64,000 nucleotides of DNA, taken from positions 1,609,607-1,673,606 of the forward strand of contig NOKP01000004.1 in assembly GCA_002682825.1 (NCBI GenBank). The letters run 5' to 3'. This DNA is from Neonectria sp. B-13. Taxonomy: Eukaryota > Ascomycota > Sordariomycetes > Hypocreales > Nectriaceae. Position 1 is the stretch's first letter, and every line of letters begins with the position of its first letter. Shown one piece after another: positions 34,101 to 44,637 of the stretch. The notes below the pieces were generated by a model. It saw only the letters and a program-made list of their open reading frames with translations, had not been told where the DNA came from and did no database searches. The position numbers were made by a program, and so were the translations under genes.

Positions 34101-34904
34101 GGTTGCGGGTTTGCGAATGGATGGAGGAGTGTAGAGAGGGGAGAGAGAGAGAGAGAGAGAGATTTGGAGGGTCGGAAAAGTTAACGGAGAGAGAAATCAC
34201 AGGAGGAGAAAAGAAGAGAGAGGAGAGAGATCGGGATTTAATTAGCGATAGCTCGGGAAGGAGGTGCTGCACGATAATTGCTTGGGTTGCTGGGCGCGCA
34301 ACGCCGTAACCCGTAGCCCGTCGTCCGCCGGGTGCTACTTGCTGCTAACGACTGCCCCTCTTTCCCCTTTGGTGCTTTGTGGCGGGGTTGCCCTCCCTGC
34401 AGCTCGGTGAGATCCAAAACGACAGAGCGGTAGTTGCCGGGAAAAGCGCGGGAGCGTTCTGGTTGGCTCAAGATTGGCGGTCTGGCAGAGCCCTGTGGAA
34501 GCCCTACGGAGGCTCTGAGCCTCTGGCTGGCCGGCTTGACGGACCTGACAGGCACGGAACGGCAATTGGCTGGCAAGAGCATCCCGACAAGACGCTAATC
34601 CTGTTCTGGGGGGATGATAACCTCGCGTCAGATCTAACTTAAAGCACCCAGAATTGCCATTCGGATCTTCCGAGAGTCATACTGTAGGTGCCTGATATAC
34701 AAAATTAACCGCTATTAGCTTTCCTTGTGAGAAATTGGCAAGTGTTTTTTGTTTAATTTCACTGCGCTTTCTTTTGCTTAAGGTATCTATCTCCATTGGG
34801 ATATCTTCTCACTTGCCCCCCCGCCCCAGCGCCCTTGAACCCTGTCAACGTTGCTAACTAAAACGGCATTGCTACAGATACGTAGTCACCGTTCTTCACT
34901 TAGT
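34101..34904. other. FPP synthase promoter and leader
   Basis: Upstream DNA of the minus-strand FPP synthase. A (GA)n run at about 34139-34163 and further GAGA stretches up to 34230 lie in the region that becomes a CT-rich leader in the mRNA. No gene was seen in the rest. Confidence 0.5.
34139..34163. repeat. (GA)n microsatellite in the FPP synthase leader
   Basis: Run of GA repeats starting about 40 bp before the FPP synthase start codon; CT-rich in the transcript orientation. Pyrimidine-rich leaders of this kind are common in strongly expressed fungal genes. Confidence 0.8.
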
Positions 34905-35352
34905 TCATCGTCGAGCTTTCTTCGGCCTTGCATTCCATCTTCTGATTGCCTCCAGGACAATCGGACGAACTCGATTATACCAGACCACGTCGTTTCCTTT
35001 GATCACTTCCAGCGCCTCCCGCAACCGTCGCTCCGATGCCCCATTCGTCAAGATATCTACGACGCATTCAACGTTGATGTTTGCATAGCGGAGACTCTGG
35101 ACATGGGAATTTACATCGTCCACTCGGGCAAGTCGCATATGTGTCGGTACCGCGTCATCGTCGTCCTTCTTCTAGTATTATGCATATCCTTAGCTTCCGT
35201 CGTCTAATCAATCGTCAAAGTACCTCTTCTACTTATGTTTCGAAGAGGCTTCTTCGACAGCATACCTTGCAATCTTCACACGTGGTTCCGACACTATTCA
35301 CCCACTTGCTGCACCCCCACGAGCCCCAACGATGGTTGCATGGCCAGAGCAT
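34905..35352 (-). CDS. Small Cys/His protein, putative (paralogue-like partner of the gene at 36135)
   Basis: Not a family I can name. Exons 35352-35266 and 35171-34905 with a 94-nt intron (GTATGC...ACTAG) join in phase 0 and give 117 aa: MLWPCNHRWGSWGCSKWVNS, then GTTCEDCK, then, after the junction, KKDDDDAVPTHMRLARVDDV and a helical C-terminus (ASERRLREALEVIKGNDVVW, ending RRWNARPKKARR). The four potential metal ligands C5, H7, C14 and the C-x2-C pair could bind zinc. The order PC-x-H/C-W ... C ... (S/T)-x-C-x-DC(K/Q) recurs in the neighbour at 36135-36686. Only this one start fits without another intron, but an upstream exon (an AG acceptor lies near 35399) cannot be excluded. The codon choice is ordinary for the region. 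Confidence 0.4.
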
Positions 35353-36134
35353 GGTATATATTTCTTAGTATCTTTGCACACTGTCAAAGATGCGTCGACG
35401 AGTGGACCTGTAAGTTCGGATGCACTACTGGAAAAGGTACTAGAGAATTGGTCTACATGAGTTGATTCTGGTGCATAATCTCCTAACTTCTTATATAAAC
35501 TATCTAAGGTGATTAGAACTTGAGGTTTGGAAGTGATTCGAGCTGCACGTGAGTGTGAAAATGTGAAACCCCGACTAACGTGCTTTTCGTGGCACAGAAA
35601 AGGCATTCTCGGCGTTTGATATTGTGATACATGCTCATCTGCTACTCTCCCGGCCAACAGGGGCGTTGCTTGATTGTTTAGCGACACAAAGGCTTGATCC
35701 CGTGCAAGGATGAGGCTCTGTGACCGATCTCCAGCTATTTATGGGTAGTAGAATTTCTGAAGTAATTCGCTGCCAAAGCTCGATAGCAACTGAAAAGCTA
35801 GCAACTTTGTTCCCGTGGCATCACAGTAGGTGTTGGCAAGCCCTCGAGGAACCAGCATAGACGAGGCCTAACAGGGTAGAATCCACGGAGCGGGATAATG
35901 TGTAACGTTGGTAGGCAAAGTAAGGTACAAGAAGCGTCAGTTTTTACTAGCCCAGCGACGGAAGCTAGCACCTGACGATGGAGGGATGTATCATCGTGAT
36001 GTAAGTTACTGCCTAAACTCCTCGGCGCCAGCGAAATAGGAACGGTCAACGTTGGCTATCCTCCAGGAAATCCTCCAACTGCAGGGCAATCAGAACTACC
36101 AGCCCCGAGCGACTTACAAAATATTAATTTGCAT
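35353..36134. other. Intergenic stretch between the two small Cys/His genes
   Basis: No convincing gene. It holds the promoter of the 34905-35352 gene; a 129-codon minus frame at 35298-35687 overlaps that gene's first exon in a different frame and is probably a shadow. Confidence 0.45.
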
Positions 36135-36686
36135 CTATGATGCTTCTTCTCCCTTGTCCCCTTGTTGCTCTTCCTTCTGCAACTGCTCCAGCCGGTCCGT
36201 CAGATTCAGGGGCGTCCATCGCTGCGGCCCCTTGTCACGCGCCTTTTCCACCTCGTCGCAGACCTTGTCATAAATCCCTCGAAAGTTGCGCCAGATGTAG
36301 TCGAGCGCGACAGTGAGCAAGTTGTCCACGCGGACCGCTTTTGCCCTCGCGATGCGCCCGTTGATCTGCTCGTATGTGATTCCGTCCTTTTCCGTGTACC
36401 TCTCCAGCAAGTATCGCACAAGGTTCTCGTGCACCTCGGCCGCTGCTGTTTCGTTCTCGCCGACCTGCCTTCTGGCGCTCTGAATGGGCGGGATTTGTTA
36501 GAACTGCTAGCCCAAGCGCGAGTTGTGTGGCCCGGGGAGAGTTGGGACAGGACTGGGGGAGACCGAAGCCCTCACCTGACAGTCGACACAAGAACTTCGG
36601 TTAAGGAACACGTAGTTGGTGCACTTGACTTCTGGTGTCCAGCAGTGGATGCAGGGAAAGAGCCTCACCGGGCTGCTCGAGCTCAT
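36135..36686 (-). CDS. Small Cys-rich protein with helical C-terminus, hypothetical
   Basis: Exons 36686-36576 and 36479-36135 (96-nt intron, GTGAGG...TTCAG, phase 0) give 151 aa. Exon 1 encodes the whole cysteine module: MSSSSPVRLFPCIHCWTPEV, then K-C-T-N-Y and SSCVDCQ (C12, H14, C15, C22, C33, C36), enough ligands for one or two zinc ions. Exon 2 encodes a charged helical segment (ENLVRYLLERYTEKDGITYE, then RGIYDKVCDEVEKARDKG) ending in a Gln/Glu/Lys-rich tail. The neighbour at 34905-35352 has the same exon plan. No signal peptide, so the product is intracellular. I recognise no known domain; a fungus-restricted zinc-ribbon protein is the best description. Confidence 0.6.
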
Positions 36687-37579
36687 GGTGCTGGTTTAGA
36701 AGACCTCGAGGGTGCAACAGGGAGTCCTGCCCCGTGTCGGGAGGCTCAGGAGGCCCGAGAGCTATTGATATGTTGTTCTTTGCAACGTGATGGATCGAGG
36801 GGGGCGATTTGCTCGTCGGTTGGACTTTCCTCGGTACATCATATACCATCCGCGAAGTGATTTGTGTTCCCGGACTTCAGTAAATTCATCGTTGGGGTCT
36901 AAAATGAGGTAGCTGGATGAGCGTGAGGGTATCATGTGCCTACGCTAGCCCATGCCCATGTTCATACAATTACGACGGAGATCTCTCCTCGCCCAAGGAA
37001 ATATACAGGGCAACATTGAAGTTTTACGAGGCATACTAAGGGATTGGTAATCGTCACTTTCGTCAACACTATCGTAGTACGACATCCGGCAGGGCACAGT
37101 GGACAGGGAGGAACTGTACGTGGCTCTAAACATGGCTCAATCGTGAATAGGAAGTAGTCGTAAGTACAAGAAAACATACATTTGAATTTATAGGTCTAAC
37201 ACAAAGAAGTCGAACTATTATTCGACTCTCTGTGCGATTTTTTGGTGCTGTCACAAGCTCCAATAGACTTGCCATGAATTTTAGGAAGTGGCAGAGGAAT
37301 CCGTACAGTGTGTAGACACAGTGTGTGCCACTATTTCAGCACTGACGTTCTGGGACGCGCCTGGGGCTATTGATGCCATCACCAGCAATAGCGAAGCCAC
37401 TGACGCAACTCAACACTAAAGTCACACCGAATTGCCCATCTCCACGGCGCGAAACTACTCCAAGTCCCATTCCTTACCGATTGGGGCGCCCGAAGCCAGC
37501 TCGCATGCGAAGCGCCATCCAAACGGCTGCTTCTTCCCACGCACACGCGACCCCGCCGGTATAGAAAACAAAAGCCACG
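36687..37579. other. Intergenic region upstream of CDC23
   Basis: Divergent spacer (about 890 bp) between the small Cys-rich gene (minus) and CDC23 (plus). No TATA box, RNA gene or ORF of note recognised. Confidence 0.5.
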
Positions 37580-39740
37580 ATGCCGCTGAGCTCCCACGAG
37601 ATCTCGCAGCTACGGGCTGCGCTCCAGGATGCAGTGGTCAAGTGCTCTGAGAGATGCTTGTACCAATCGTCAAAATGGTGAACCCCCTTCGCCTTTGGGC
37701 TCCAGCTTTTGTGCTAATGCCGCCAAAGGGCAGCTGAATTGCTAAACGCCCTCCCCGAAACGGACGAAGACGACGAACCCCTCGACCCAGCTGATGGCAA
37801 ATACACCTCGCCAATATACGCTACCAACATCGACCCTGAGGAGGCAGCACTCGAGGCCAAGGAGCTGAGCAAATACCTCCTTGCCAAGTCCTTCTTCGAC
37901 TGCAGAGAATACGACCGATGCGCCGCCGTCTTCCTCCCCGACTCCCTCCTTTCCAGCATCCTCACATCGCGAGGCGAGAACCCAGCCGCGTCAACAACGA
38001 AAAGCAAAGGCAAGACCAAGGCATCTGAATCCTCTCGGTCCGCTGCCGCAGTACCTCTGCCTAAGCTCAGCCAGAAAAGCTTGTTTCTCGCACTCTATGC
38101 CAAGTTCATGTCGGGAGAGAAGCGGAAGAACGAGGACTCGGAGATGGTTATGGGTCCCCAGGACCTAGGCACGGTGACGAACAAGCAGCTTCTCGTGGTA
38201 GGACAGTTTTTGTCTACCTGGTTCGAAGAGAGGAGCACCGAGGATGAGGAGGTCCTGGGCAGTCAGGGATGGCTCGAGTACCTGTGAGTGGGAATATGTG
38301 TGTTCTCCGGGAGGCCAAAACTAACGTTTAAACAGGTACGGGATGGTTCTTGCCAAGGAGAAGAATGACGAGAGAGCTCTGTCTTTCTTCATTCGAAGCG
38401 TACACAAGTACACCATGAATTGGGGTTGCTGGTTGGAAATGACGTCGCTCATCGCCCGCGTTGAAGATGTAAGCTCGCCGTTCTATCCGTTGATGGATGT
38501 CACTGACAAGATGCAGCTCAACACCATCTCAAGGCATTGCCCGCAAAACATTGTGTCCTACATGTTCCATCTCCATACCTCGCTAGAGCTGTATCAGCAA
38601 AGCCCCGGCCTGGCGAGCTCCCTCGAGCAGCTCCTGTCCATCTTCCCGACCTCCTCATTTCTTCTCACTTGCAGTGCCCTGTTGGCATATCACGCAAAAG
38701 ACCTGATGGCTGCCGAACAGCACTTCAGTCGATTGCTGTCACTTCATCCCCATCGACTCGATTCGCTAGACCACTACTCGAACATTCTTTACGTTTTAAA
38801 CCTGCGACCAAAACTGGCATTCCTGGCGCATCTTTGTTCCAGTGTGGACAAGTTTCGTCCCGAGTCTTGTGTAGTCATTGGAAACTACTATTCTCTTCTG
38901 TCTATGCATGAGAAGGCTGTTCAATACTTCAGGCGCGCCTTGACGTTGGATAGGTCATGTCTCTCAGCGTGGACGCTAATGGGTCACGAATATGTCGAGT
39001 TGAAAAACACGCATGCCGCCATTGAATCATATCGACGAGCAGTCGATGTCAACCGACGTGACTACAGAGCTTGGTATGGCCTTGGCCAGACATACGAAAT
39101 GCTGGAGATGCACACTTACTCGCTGTGGTATTACAAGAAGGCTGCAGGCCTGCGACCCTGGGATGGCAAGATGTGGATGGCAGTCGGATCATGCCTACAG
39201 AAGATGGGCCGAGACCGTGATGGTATAAAGGCACTCAAACGAGCGCTCTTGGCAGATGCGTACTACGACGTCGGGAGCAGCTTCGGAAGTGGCGGAGACC
39301 TTCTTGGTGGACGAAACGCGACAGGGCACATGGACCCGGAAATCCTCTTGCAAATCGCCGCCATGTATGACCAGCTGGGCGAAGAGGAGGAAGCCAAGTC
39401 GTACATGGAGCTCTGTGTGGCTCAAGAAGACGGCGGTGCAGCGGCCGAGGGTGACTTGGCTGAGTCCATCGCCATCCACAACGACTCGCCAGCTGGATCT
39501 GACAACGGCGCCGATGGCGAAGAGAACACGGGCAACGAAGGGACGGGCGTCACGGCAGCCACGAGCAAAGCTCGGATGTGGCTCGCCAGGTTTGCCATGC
39601 GCACCGCGGACTACACGACGGCCAATCGTCTCGCCGCGGAGCTTTGTCAGGATGGAGTTGAGGTGGAAGAGGCGAAAGCACTGGTGCGAGAGGTGAGATC
39701 GCGGATGGAGGCTACAGGACTACTTGACCCGTCCAACTAG
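37580..39740 (+). CDS. CDC23: Anaphase-promoting complex subunit 8 (Cdc23)
   Basis: TPR scaffold subunit of the APC/C ubiquitin ligase that triggers anaphase and mitotic exit. Exons 37580-37677, 37729-38283, 38336-38468 and 38517-39740 give 669 aa. The N-terminus (MPLSSHEISQLRAALQDAVV, then KWAAELLNALPE) matches the APC8 N-terminal domain; its Trp codon is split by intron 1. Tandem TPRs start near residue 260 and are best seen in SCVVIGNYYSLLSMHEKAVQ, AWTLMGHEYVELKNTHAAIE and AWYGLGQTYEMLEMHTYSLW. The third intron (38469-38516) is 48 nt, a multiple of three, without an in-frame stop, so its retention would add 16 residues after ARVED; LNTISRHCPQNIVSYMFHLH directly after that junction is the conserved continuation. 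The tail is acidic and variable. Confidence 0.95.
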
Positions 39741-40637
39741 CGGTCGCGGGCGAGGCGCATGTGATGGCCAGAGCCGTGTTGAGTGACCGAACCATTGAAC
39801 GATTGTTACGAAATTTATGAATGCAGTACTTAGGAACGGGGGTGGAGGCACGCCCCCACGGCCCAGCGGGGATCAAGAGAAACAAGGGGGTCTGATGGCC
39901 ACTTGAGAATGTATAACAGGTTTGTCATCAGGCCAGAGGGTTATTTGGATCACGCAGCTGGATCCCTTGAAGATGTCGTATCCAGTTCAAAACCAATGCG
40001 TTGACGGTAGTCAACCATCATGACCAAGTCTCGGAACCATCTCCTGTGGGGTTGTCAACACTTGCCGGATGCCGCAACCGAGAGTGGATAGTCGGCAGAG
40101 GGGATGAAACCTTATACCAGGGAGGGTCGGTCAGCATCGAATGTTGACAATCAATTCTGCCAAAGGAGCGTGCTTTGGAAAACACGCACGTCCAAAGAGG
40201 AATGCAAGAATGACGGCAGGGAATGAGGAGTTTATAGATCGAAACTCAGCCCGTACATCAGTCAGACAGAGTACGTGCCCGTTTGGCGCTGTGGATATGG
40301 TCATAATTATTATTATTATTATTTGAAGGGCGCTTCGCACACTGTTTTTCTAACCTAGGTATTCGGGTGTCTTATTAATTCCTAGCAAAGTGGGTGGATT
40401 CGTGAAGCTCCATAGTGTCAAGGAATGGTGTAGCTCGCTATGATCCTCTTGTAGTGAACTCCGCTTCCACCTAATCTCCCCCTAAATCCAACTCTCAATC
40501 CAAGTGACGATAACCCTTGTTAAAGCTCTCTTTACCCCAGTGCTATGGGGCATAAGGAAAGTGATGGGAGAACCCTTGTAGAAGCTCTTCCCTACCCCAG
40601 TGCTTGGGGGCCATACTGGGAGGGCAATAATCACTGA
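39741..40637. other. Convergent intergenic region with a (TTA)n run and hairpin repeat
   Basis: 3' flanks of CDC23 and of the GPI-protein gene. Contains a (TTA)n run at about 40305-40322 and a duplicated hairpin unit at 40512-40609 (separate entry). No coding sequence recognised. Confidence 0.5.
40512..40609. repeat. Two-copy direct repeat with internal hairpins
   Basis: Two near-identical ~39-nt units, 40512-40550 and 40571-40609, spaced 59 nt start to start. Each reads AACCCTTGT(T/A)(A/G)AAGCTCT... then TACCCCAGTGCT(A)TGGGG, and ends in a stem CCCCA/TGGGG. They lie just past the stop codon of the minus-strand GPI-protein gene (40638), so they fall in or near its 3' UTR. Confidence 0.7.
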
Positions 40638-41331
40638 TCACATCATCAAAGCGGCAACACCCGCGATAGCCAGAGCAGCGAAGCCGGCGGTGGGGTTGCT
40701 GGCGGCACCTGCGATCACGGCGGTGGCTTCAGTGGCAGTCGGCGCGACGGGGACGCTTGCGGGCTTGGTGTTGACGAGGGTAGAAATAGGGACGCCGGGG
40801 GGGTTAGTAGGGGGGTTGGTGATGGTGACGACCTGGCCATCGGTGGTGATGGTGATGTAGTCGGAAGAAACCGTCTTGTCGGGGTTGGCAGGTGTGGTGT
40901 AAGTGACGGTGCAAGGGCAATCTGTGGGATGTGTAAGTGGCGCGTCTTCAACATTGATGTCAGGATCGTGCGACTTACTGGTGACGGTCACCCACATGGC
41001 ATCGGAAACAGTGTAAGTGGCGTTCTTGTGAACGAACTTGGTGGGCTCCTTTGCACAGGGCGGTCAGCAGGCATCCAATAGGGACGATGTTTCGAGTTGA
41101 ACTCACGGGGCAGTAGAACACATAGTCACTGGTGATGGTGGTGGTTCTAGTGAAGACCACGCCAGTCGCGTTTGTCTGGCCGATGGGTGTCTGGGTAATG
41201 GTGATGTGCGCCAGAGTTGTCTGAACCGCGGGTGTCTCGTTGATGGGCTCCTCGCTTAAGATCGATATGACCTGGGCGGAAGCTGTCGAGGCAACAATCG
41301 CAATGGAAGCGAAAATCTGAGAGAATCTCAT
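40638..41331 (-). CDS. GPI-anchored cell-wall protein, CCG-6-like
   Basis: Secreted, probably GPI-anchored wall protein. Exons 41331-41107, 41048-40979 and 40921-40638 give 192 aa. A signal peptide (MRFSQIFASIAIVASTASA) is followed by a Thr-rich region and two N-x-T sites. The segment across exons 2 and 3 reads YCPEPTKFVHKNATYTVSDA, then TNCPCTVTY, the pattern of Neurospora clock-controlled protein 6 and related wall proteins (CPEPTT...YTVTE...DCPCT). A Thr/Pro linker leads to a small-residue cleavage site (about GAASNPTAG) and a hydrophobic C-terminal tail without basic residues (FAALAIAGVAALMM), the GPI signal. Acceptor choice in exon 2 (AAAG before GAG) is the in-phase one. Clock control itself cannot be inferred from sequence. 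Confidence 0.8.
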
Positions 41332-43047
41332 CTTGTCTGGATGACAGTGGTGGAGGTGGAGAAGAGAGTTGATGGTGACTACTGGTAGCCAAGAAGGTGC
41401 TTTCGAAGATAGAAGCTGAGAGTGAGTGATGGATGATGGTTGTGATGGCTGATGGAGAACTTCTCAAGGCAGAGGGAGAATATCCGCGGGCTTTGTAGGC
41501 GAAGAGCTGATGGCAATAGCCACCCAGATGCCCATCAAAAACGGCCATGACCTCGACAAACGCATCCAGCGAAGCCTTGACTCCAGTTTCTGTGGTTTGC
41601 TTCCGGATTCGGCAGAACCTAGAGTTTGCGATGCCTTCGGCCTCCCAACGTTCATCGGAGTGTGGCTCTACCGAACCGGCCGAAAGACACAAGATCCGCC
41701 TGCAAGCAGCTAAGCCAGGAGCTCTCCAGATTTTAGCCGGTGCCAGAGAAAAACGGCCAAGAACAAGCAGGGATTTCCTATCAACTCGGGCCCGTTAAGC
41801 GTGAACCCTAAATCTAACGGGTTTGATGTCATTTACCAGTAGGGCAGGCAGCAGAATGAGGCTGGGGTACAACGATATGCCAAATAGTTGCTCGATTCAT
41901 CAGCATTTGGAGGGGATGTCTCGATTCTGGTTCCGTATCGATCTTGTTCCACTTCACTAAGCCTACAGGAGGAGTCGTAGGCCCGTGAGGCTCGCTCGCA
42001 ATCGTGATCAACACAGAACGAACCTGATTACGATTTCGATTGCGCCTGCACAACCACTGTATAGCGCACAGTTAAACCAGGCAGGCCATCATTAATTGTG
42101 GCTCCGGGATTCACCTGAAGTGCTCAGGTATTTTGAGGTCAGACGGCATACACGTTGAAGCGCCCGCTGATGTCAGTCACGGGAATGACTTCCACACGAT
42201 TACGCGGGTACTCGTATAAGACAGATTAAGCTTACCCTACATAGTTAAAAACGCAAACGGTCTGTTGCTGCCCACATTCGTCTGATGCTTGCGGCTCGAT
42301 AAGACATATCAACGTGACTGGAACGCAAAGCCGCAACCACGACTAGCTTGACAGCGTCATTTCGCTTGGCAAGTATGCCCGCTAAATCTTCGTACCGCGC
42401 CCCAGCCAATTATCCCTCAATTTAGCCGTTGTGGTTAGTCGAGGTGGTGGCTGAACCTTAAAGCCATACTCTGAGCCTATCGTGGACCTATAGCTCGAAT
42501 CCTCCCAGTTGCCCCTCTCCCTACACTTATCTCTCCAGGACTTTCGGTTTCACATTACGATAAGCCAGAACTAGAACTCGACCAGTTTTGGATCCTCTGA
42601 GAATCACTTCACCTCAAGTTCGCATGATTCAAGCCAGAAATCACGTGGTCAAAACTGGTTGCATTCTGCTGTTTTCATGGGGGGCACTACGCTCTCACTT
42701 GAGTCTCCCTCATAGTTCCATCACGTGACCTTTGCAACTCACACCTATCTATCAAGAGCTTGCTACCACCCTTAATGCGCGTATCACAAGTCCACAGATG
42801 CACTTATTAGTCGGAAACTTAACGGTTGTAACAGGAAACGTCGAATTCTGCAATATAATCAATCAACAGCTTCGTCTAAACTTTGCTTTTACGAAGCCAA
42901 GGGGCTCAACCGATACTAAGGTAGGTACAGGGGGTTGAGGAGAGAAGTGTAACAAGACGTAACAAAACAACAACACAGCTTGCATGACAAACAAAATCCA
43001 CCAATTCCCACCATATACGATGTGGTCAAAGACCCTCGGGGTTAGCC
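41332..43047. other. Intergenic region between secreted-protein genes
   Basis: 1.7 kb upstream of the GPI-protein gene and downstream of the cysteine-rich secreted protein. ORFs are short and random-looking. No repeat family or RNA gene recognised. Confidence 0.5.
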
Positions 43048-43581
43048 CTAGTTGGCCTCGGCACCCTGGGCACCACACTTCTTCGAGCAGTAGTAGTTCA
43101 TCTAAACCAAATCAGTTAGTCATTCGACTCCATGCACAATTAGTCAAGCGACATCTTACCTCGTCACCTCCAATGTGCCAGCCAGCACTGTTGCATATAG
43201 TGCCGTCCTGAAATAACGATTAGTCAAAGCCTCTGCAGGGGAAAGCACTAGTAGACATACAAATGTACAGTCGGGGCATTTGTCCCACTGCTTGTTGCCA
43301 GTGTTGCGGTTGCGGTAATAGTTGCAGGCGCACTTGGTGGCAGCGGGTAGGATCTCGTAGCTCTTGGCCCAGGTGTAGCTGACAGACCAGCCCGTGCCGC
43401 CGACGGGAGAGCTCTTCCTGTTGCTAACGCAAGCCGCAGCGTTGTGCAGGTCGGCGAGGGCACTTGAGTGAGCAATAATGTTAGCCGACAACTTGTAGTG
43501 AGCCCGAGGGCATTGTGAAAAGGGAGAGACTTACCCGCCAGCGGCGAGCAGGAAAAGAGAGAAGGTAGCGGTCAGATGCAT
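43048..43581 (-). CDS. Small secreted cysteine-rich protein (8 Cys)
   Basis: Effector-like secreted protein of unknown function. Four exons: 43581-43535, 43462-43261, 43207-43160 and 43101-43048, all GT...AG and in phase, giving 116 aa. Signal peptide MHLTATFSLFLLAAGGALA, cut before DLHN. The mature ~97 residues contain eight cysteines (C27, the pair in KCAC, the pair in KCPDC, one in TICNS and two in YYCSKKC), enough for four disulfides. There are several Tyr and Trp and a Gly-rich IGGDE segment before the last exon. No transmembrane segment, GPI signal or recognised domain. Such proteins are typical of plant-associated or saprotrophic ascomycetes; no host role can be inferred. A TATA-like run lies ~100 bp upstream. 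Confidence 0.75.
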
Positions 43582-43679
43582 CTTGAGTTGTCTGAAGGTT
43601 GGTGGAGATATTGTTGAAGCGATGAGTGACTGTAGATAGAAGTGTCTGATAGATCCAAGACGAACGAGATAGAACACCC

Positions 43680-43687
43680 TATATATA
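43680..43687 (-). promoter_or_regulatory. TATA box of the cysteine-rich secreted protein gene
   Basis: TATATATA read on the minus strand, 99 bp before the start codon at 43581, in a suitable position for a compact fungal promoter. Confidence 0.55.
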
Positions 43688-44526
43688 CACAATACGTATA
43701 TATCTTGGAATCAACAGACACGAGGTATTCATGGTTGTCACTTATCAAGTTGTCAGAGACTCAGGGTCCCTTGATGAGCAGGTCATCTCGTAATTCGGCC
43801 CCCACTCTTGCTCTCAGACATCTTGGACCCTCGGTCCCAGATGAACTTATGATAAATGACGCATATGAGGCCGTCGTCGACGCCCGACGAGTATGTGTAA
43901 ATCACCACGTTCTGATTAACACCTGCTTAAACGGGCCAAGCTGTTCCGAATGGGACCTACACTCTTTCGTATCGTTCTACAAATCGGCAGCCGGCACGGT
44001 ACCTCCCTCCTCAATTCCACAAAATGCGAAACCCAAAACACAGTGAGGTCGCCCAAGGTTGCATGGTTTAGAAGCAGCCTAGGAGTGGCCTAGAACGGTC
44101 CCGGTCTGTCTGGGGCGGGGGTTTCTTCGAAATCATCGAACCAGTGGTTCGTGGAATATCTAATCGTGCCAGCGTGACGCTGCGATTCCTCTCAATCAGG
44201 CTAGCTCGAGTCAATGTTAGAGTTTAAGGCCAACATGGTAGGGCAGGGCGAGAACCATGCGCAATAGCGGCTAGGGTATCGGGTATAGCTTTATCTCACC
44301 TCGTATTAGAAAACGAGAAGCGCCTGGCCAAATCAGAAACAGCAGTTTTTATGTCAGTGCGCGAAACTCACTTAGCCCGACATCCGGGCATCACGAACAG
44401 ACGACTTCCCCAAATGGGGAAGGCGAATAGACGGCTGCCCGAATTGGGAGTTGAGCAACCACAAGCTCCAAGATACACCAGCTGTAAGAGCATCACGAGT
44501 AGATGGCCTCGAAAGCGTGTAATAGG
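43688..44526. other. Divergent intergenic region between two secreted-protein genes
   Basis: Promoter DNA for both flanking genes. Includes a perfect palindrome CTTCCCCA-AA-TGGGGAAG at 44405-44422 and a looser copy of the surrounding sequence at about 44430-44452. The 134-codon frame at 43642-44046 overlaps the minus-strand promoter and is probably not coding. Confidence 0.45.
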
Positions 44527-44532
44527 TATAAA
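44527..44532 (+). promoter_or_regulatory. TATA box of the four-cysteine secreted protein gene
   Basis: TATAAA 106 bp before the start codon at 44638. Confidence 0.6.
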
Positions 44533-44637
44533 GACTTCAGACATCCTCTTGTATAATCGAAACTCATCATCCATTACTCCAGTCCTCAATTCACACTTCT
44601 CCTTGCACTTCAACACTCACTCTACTCCTCCTTCAGC

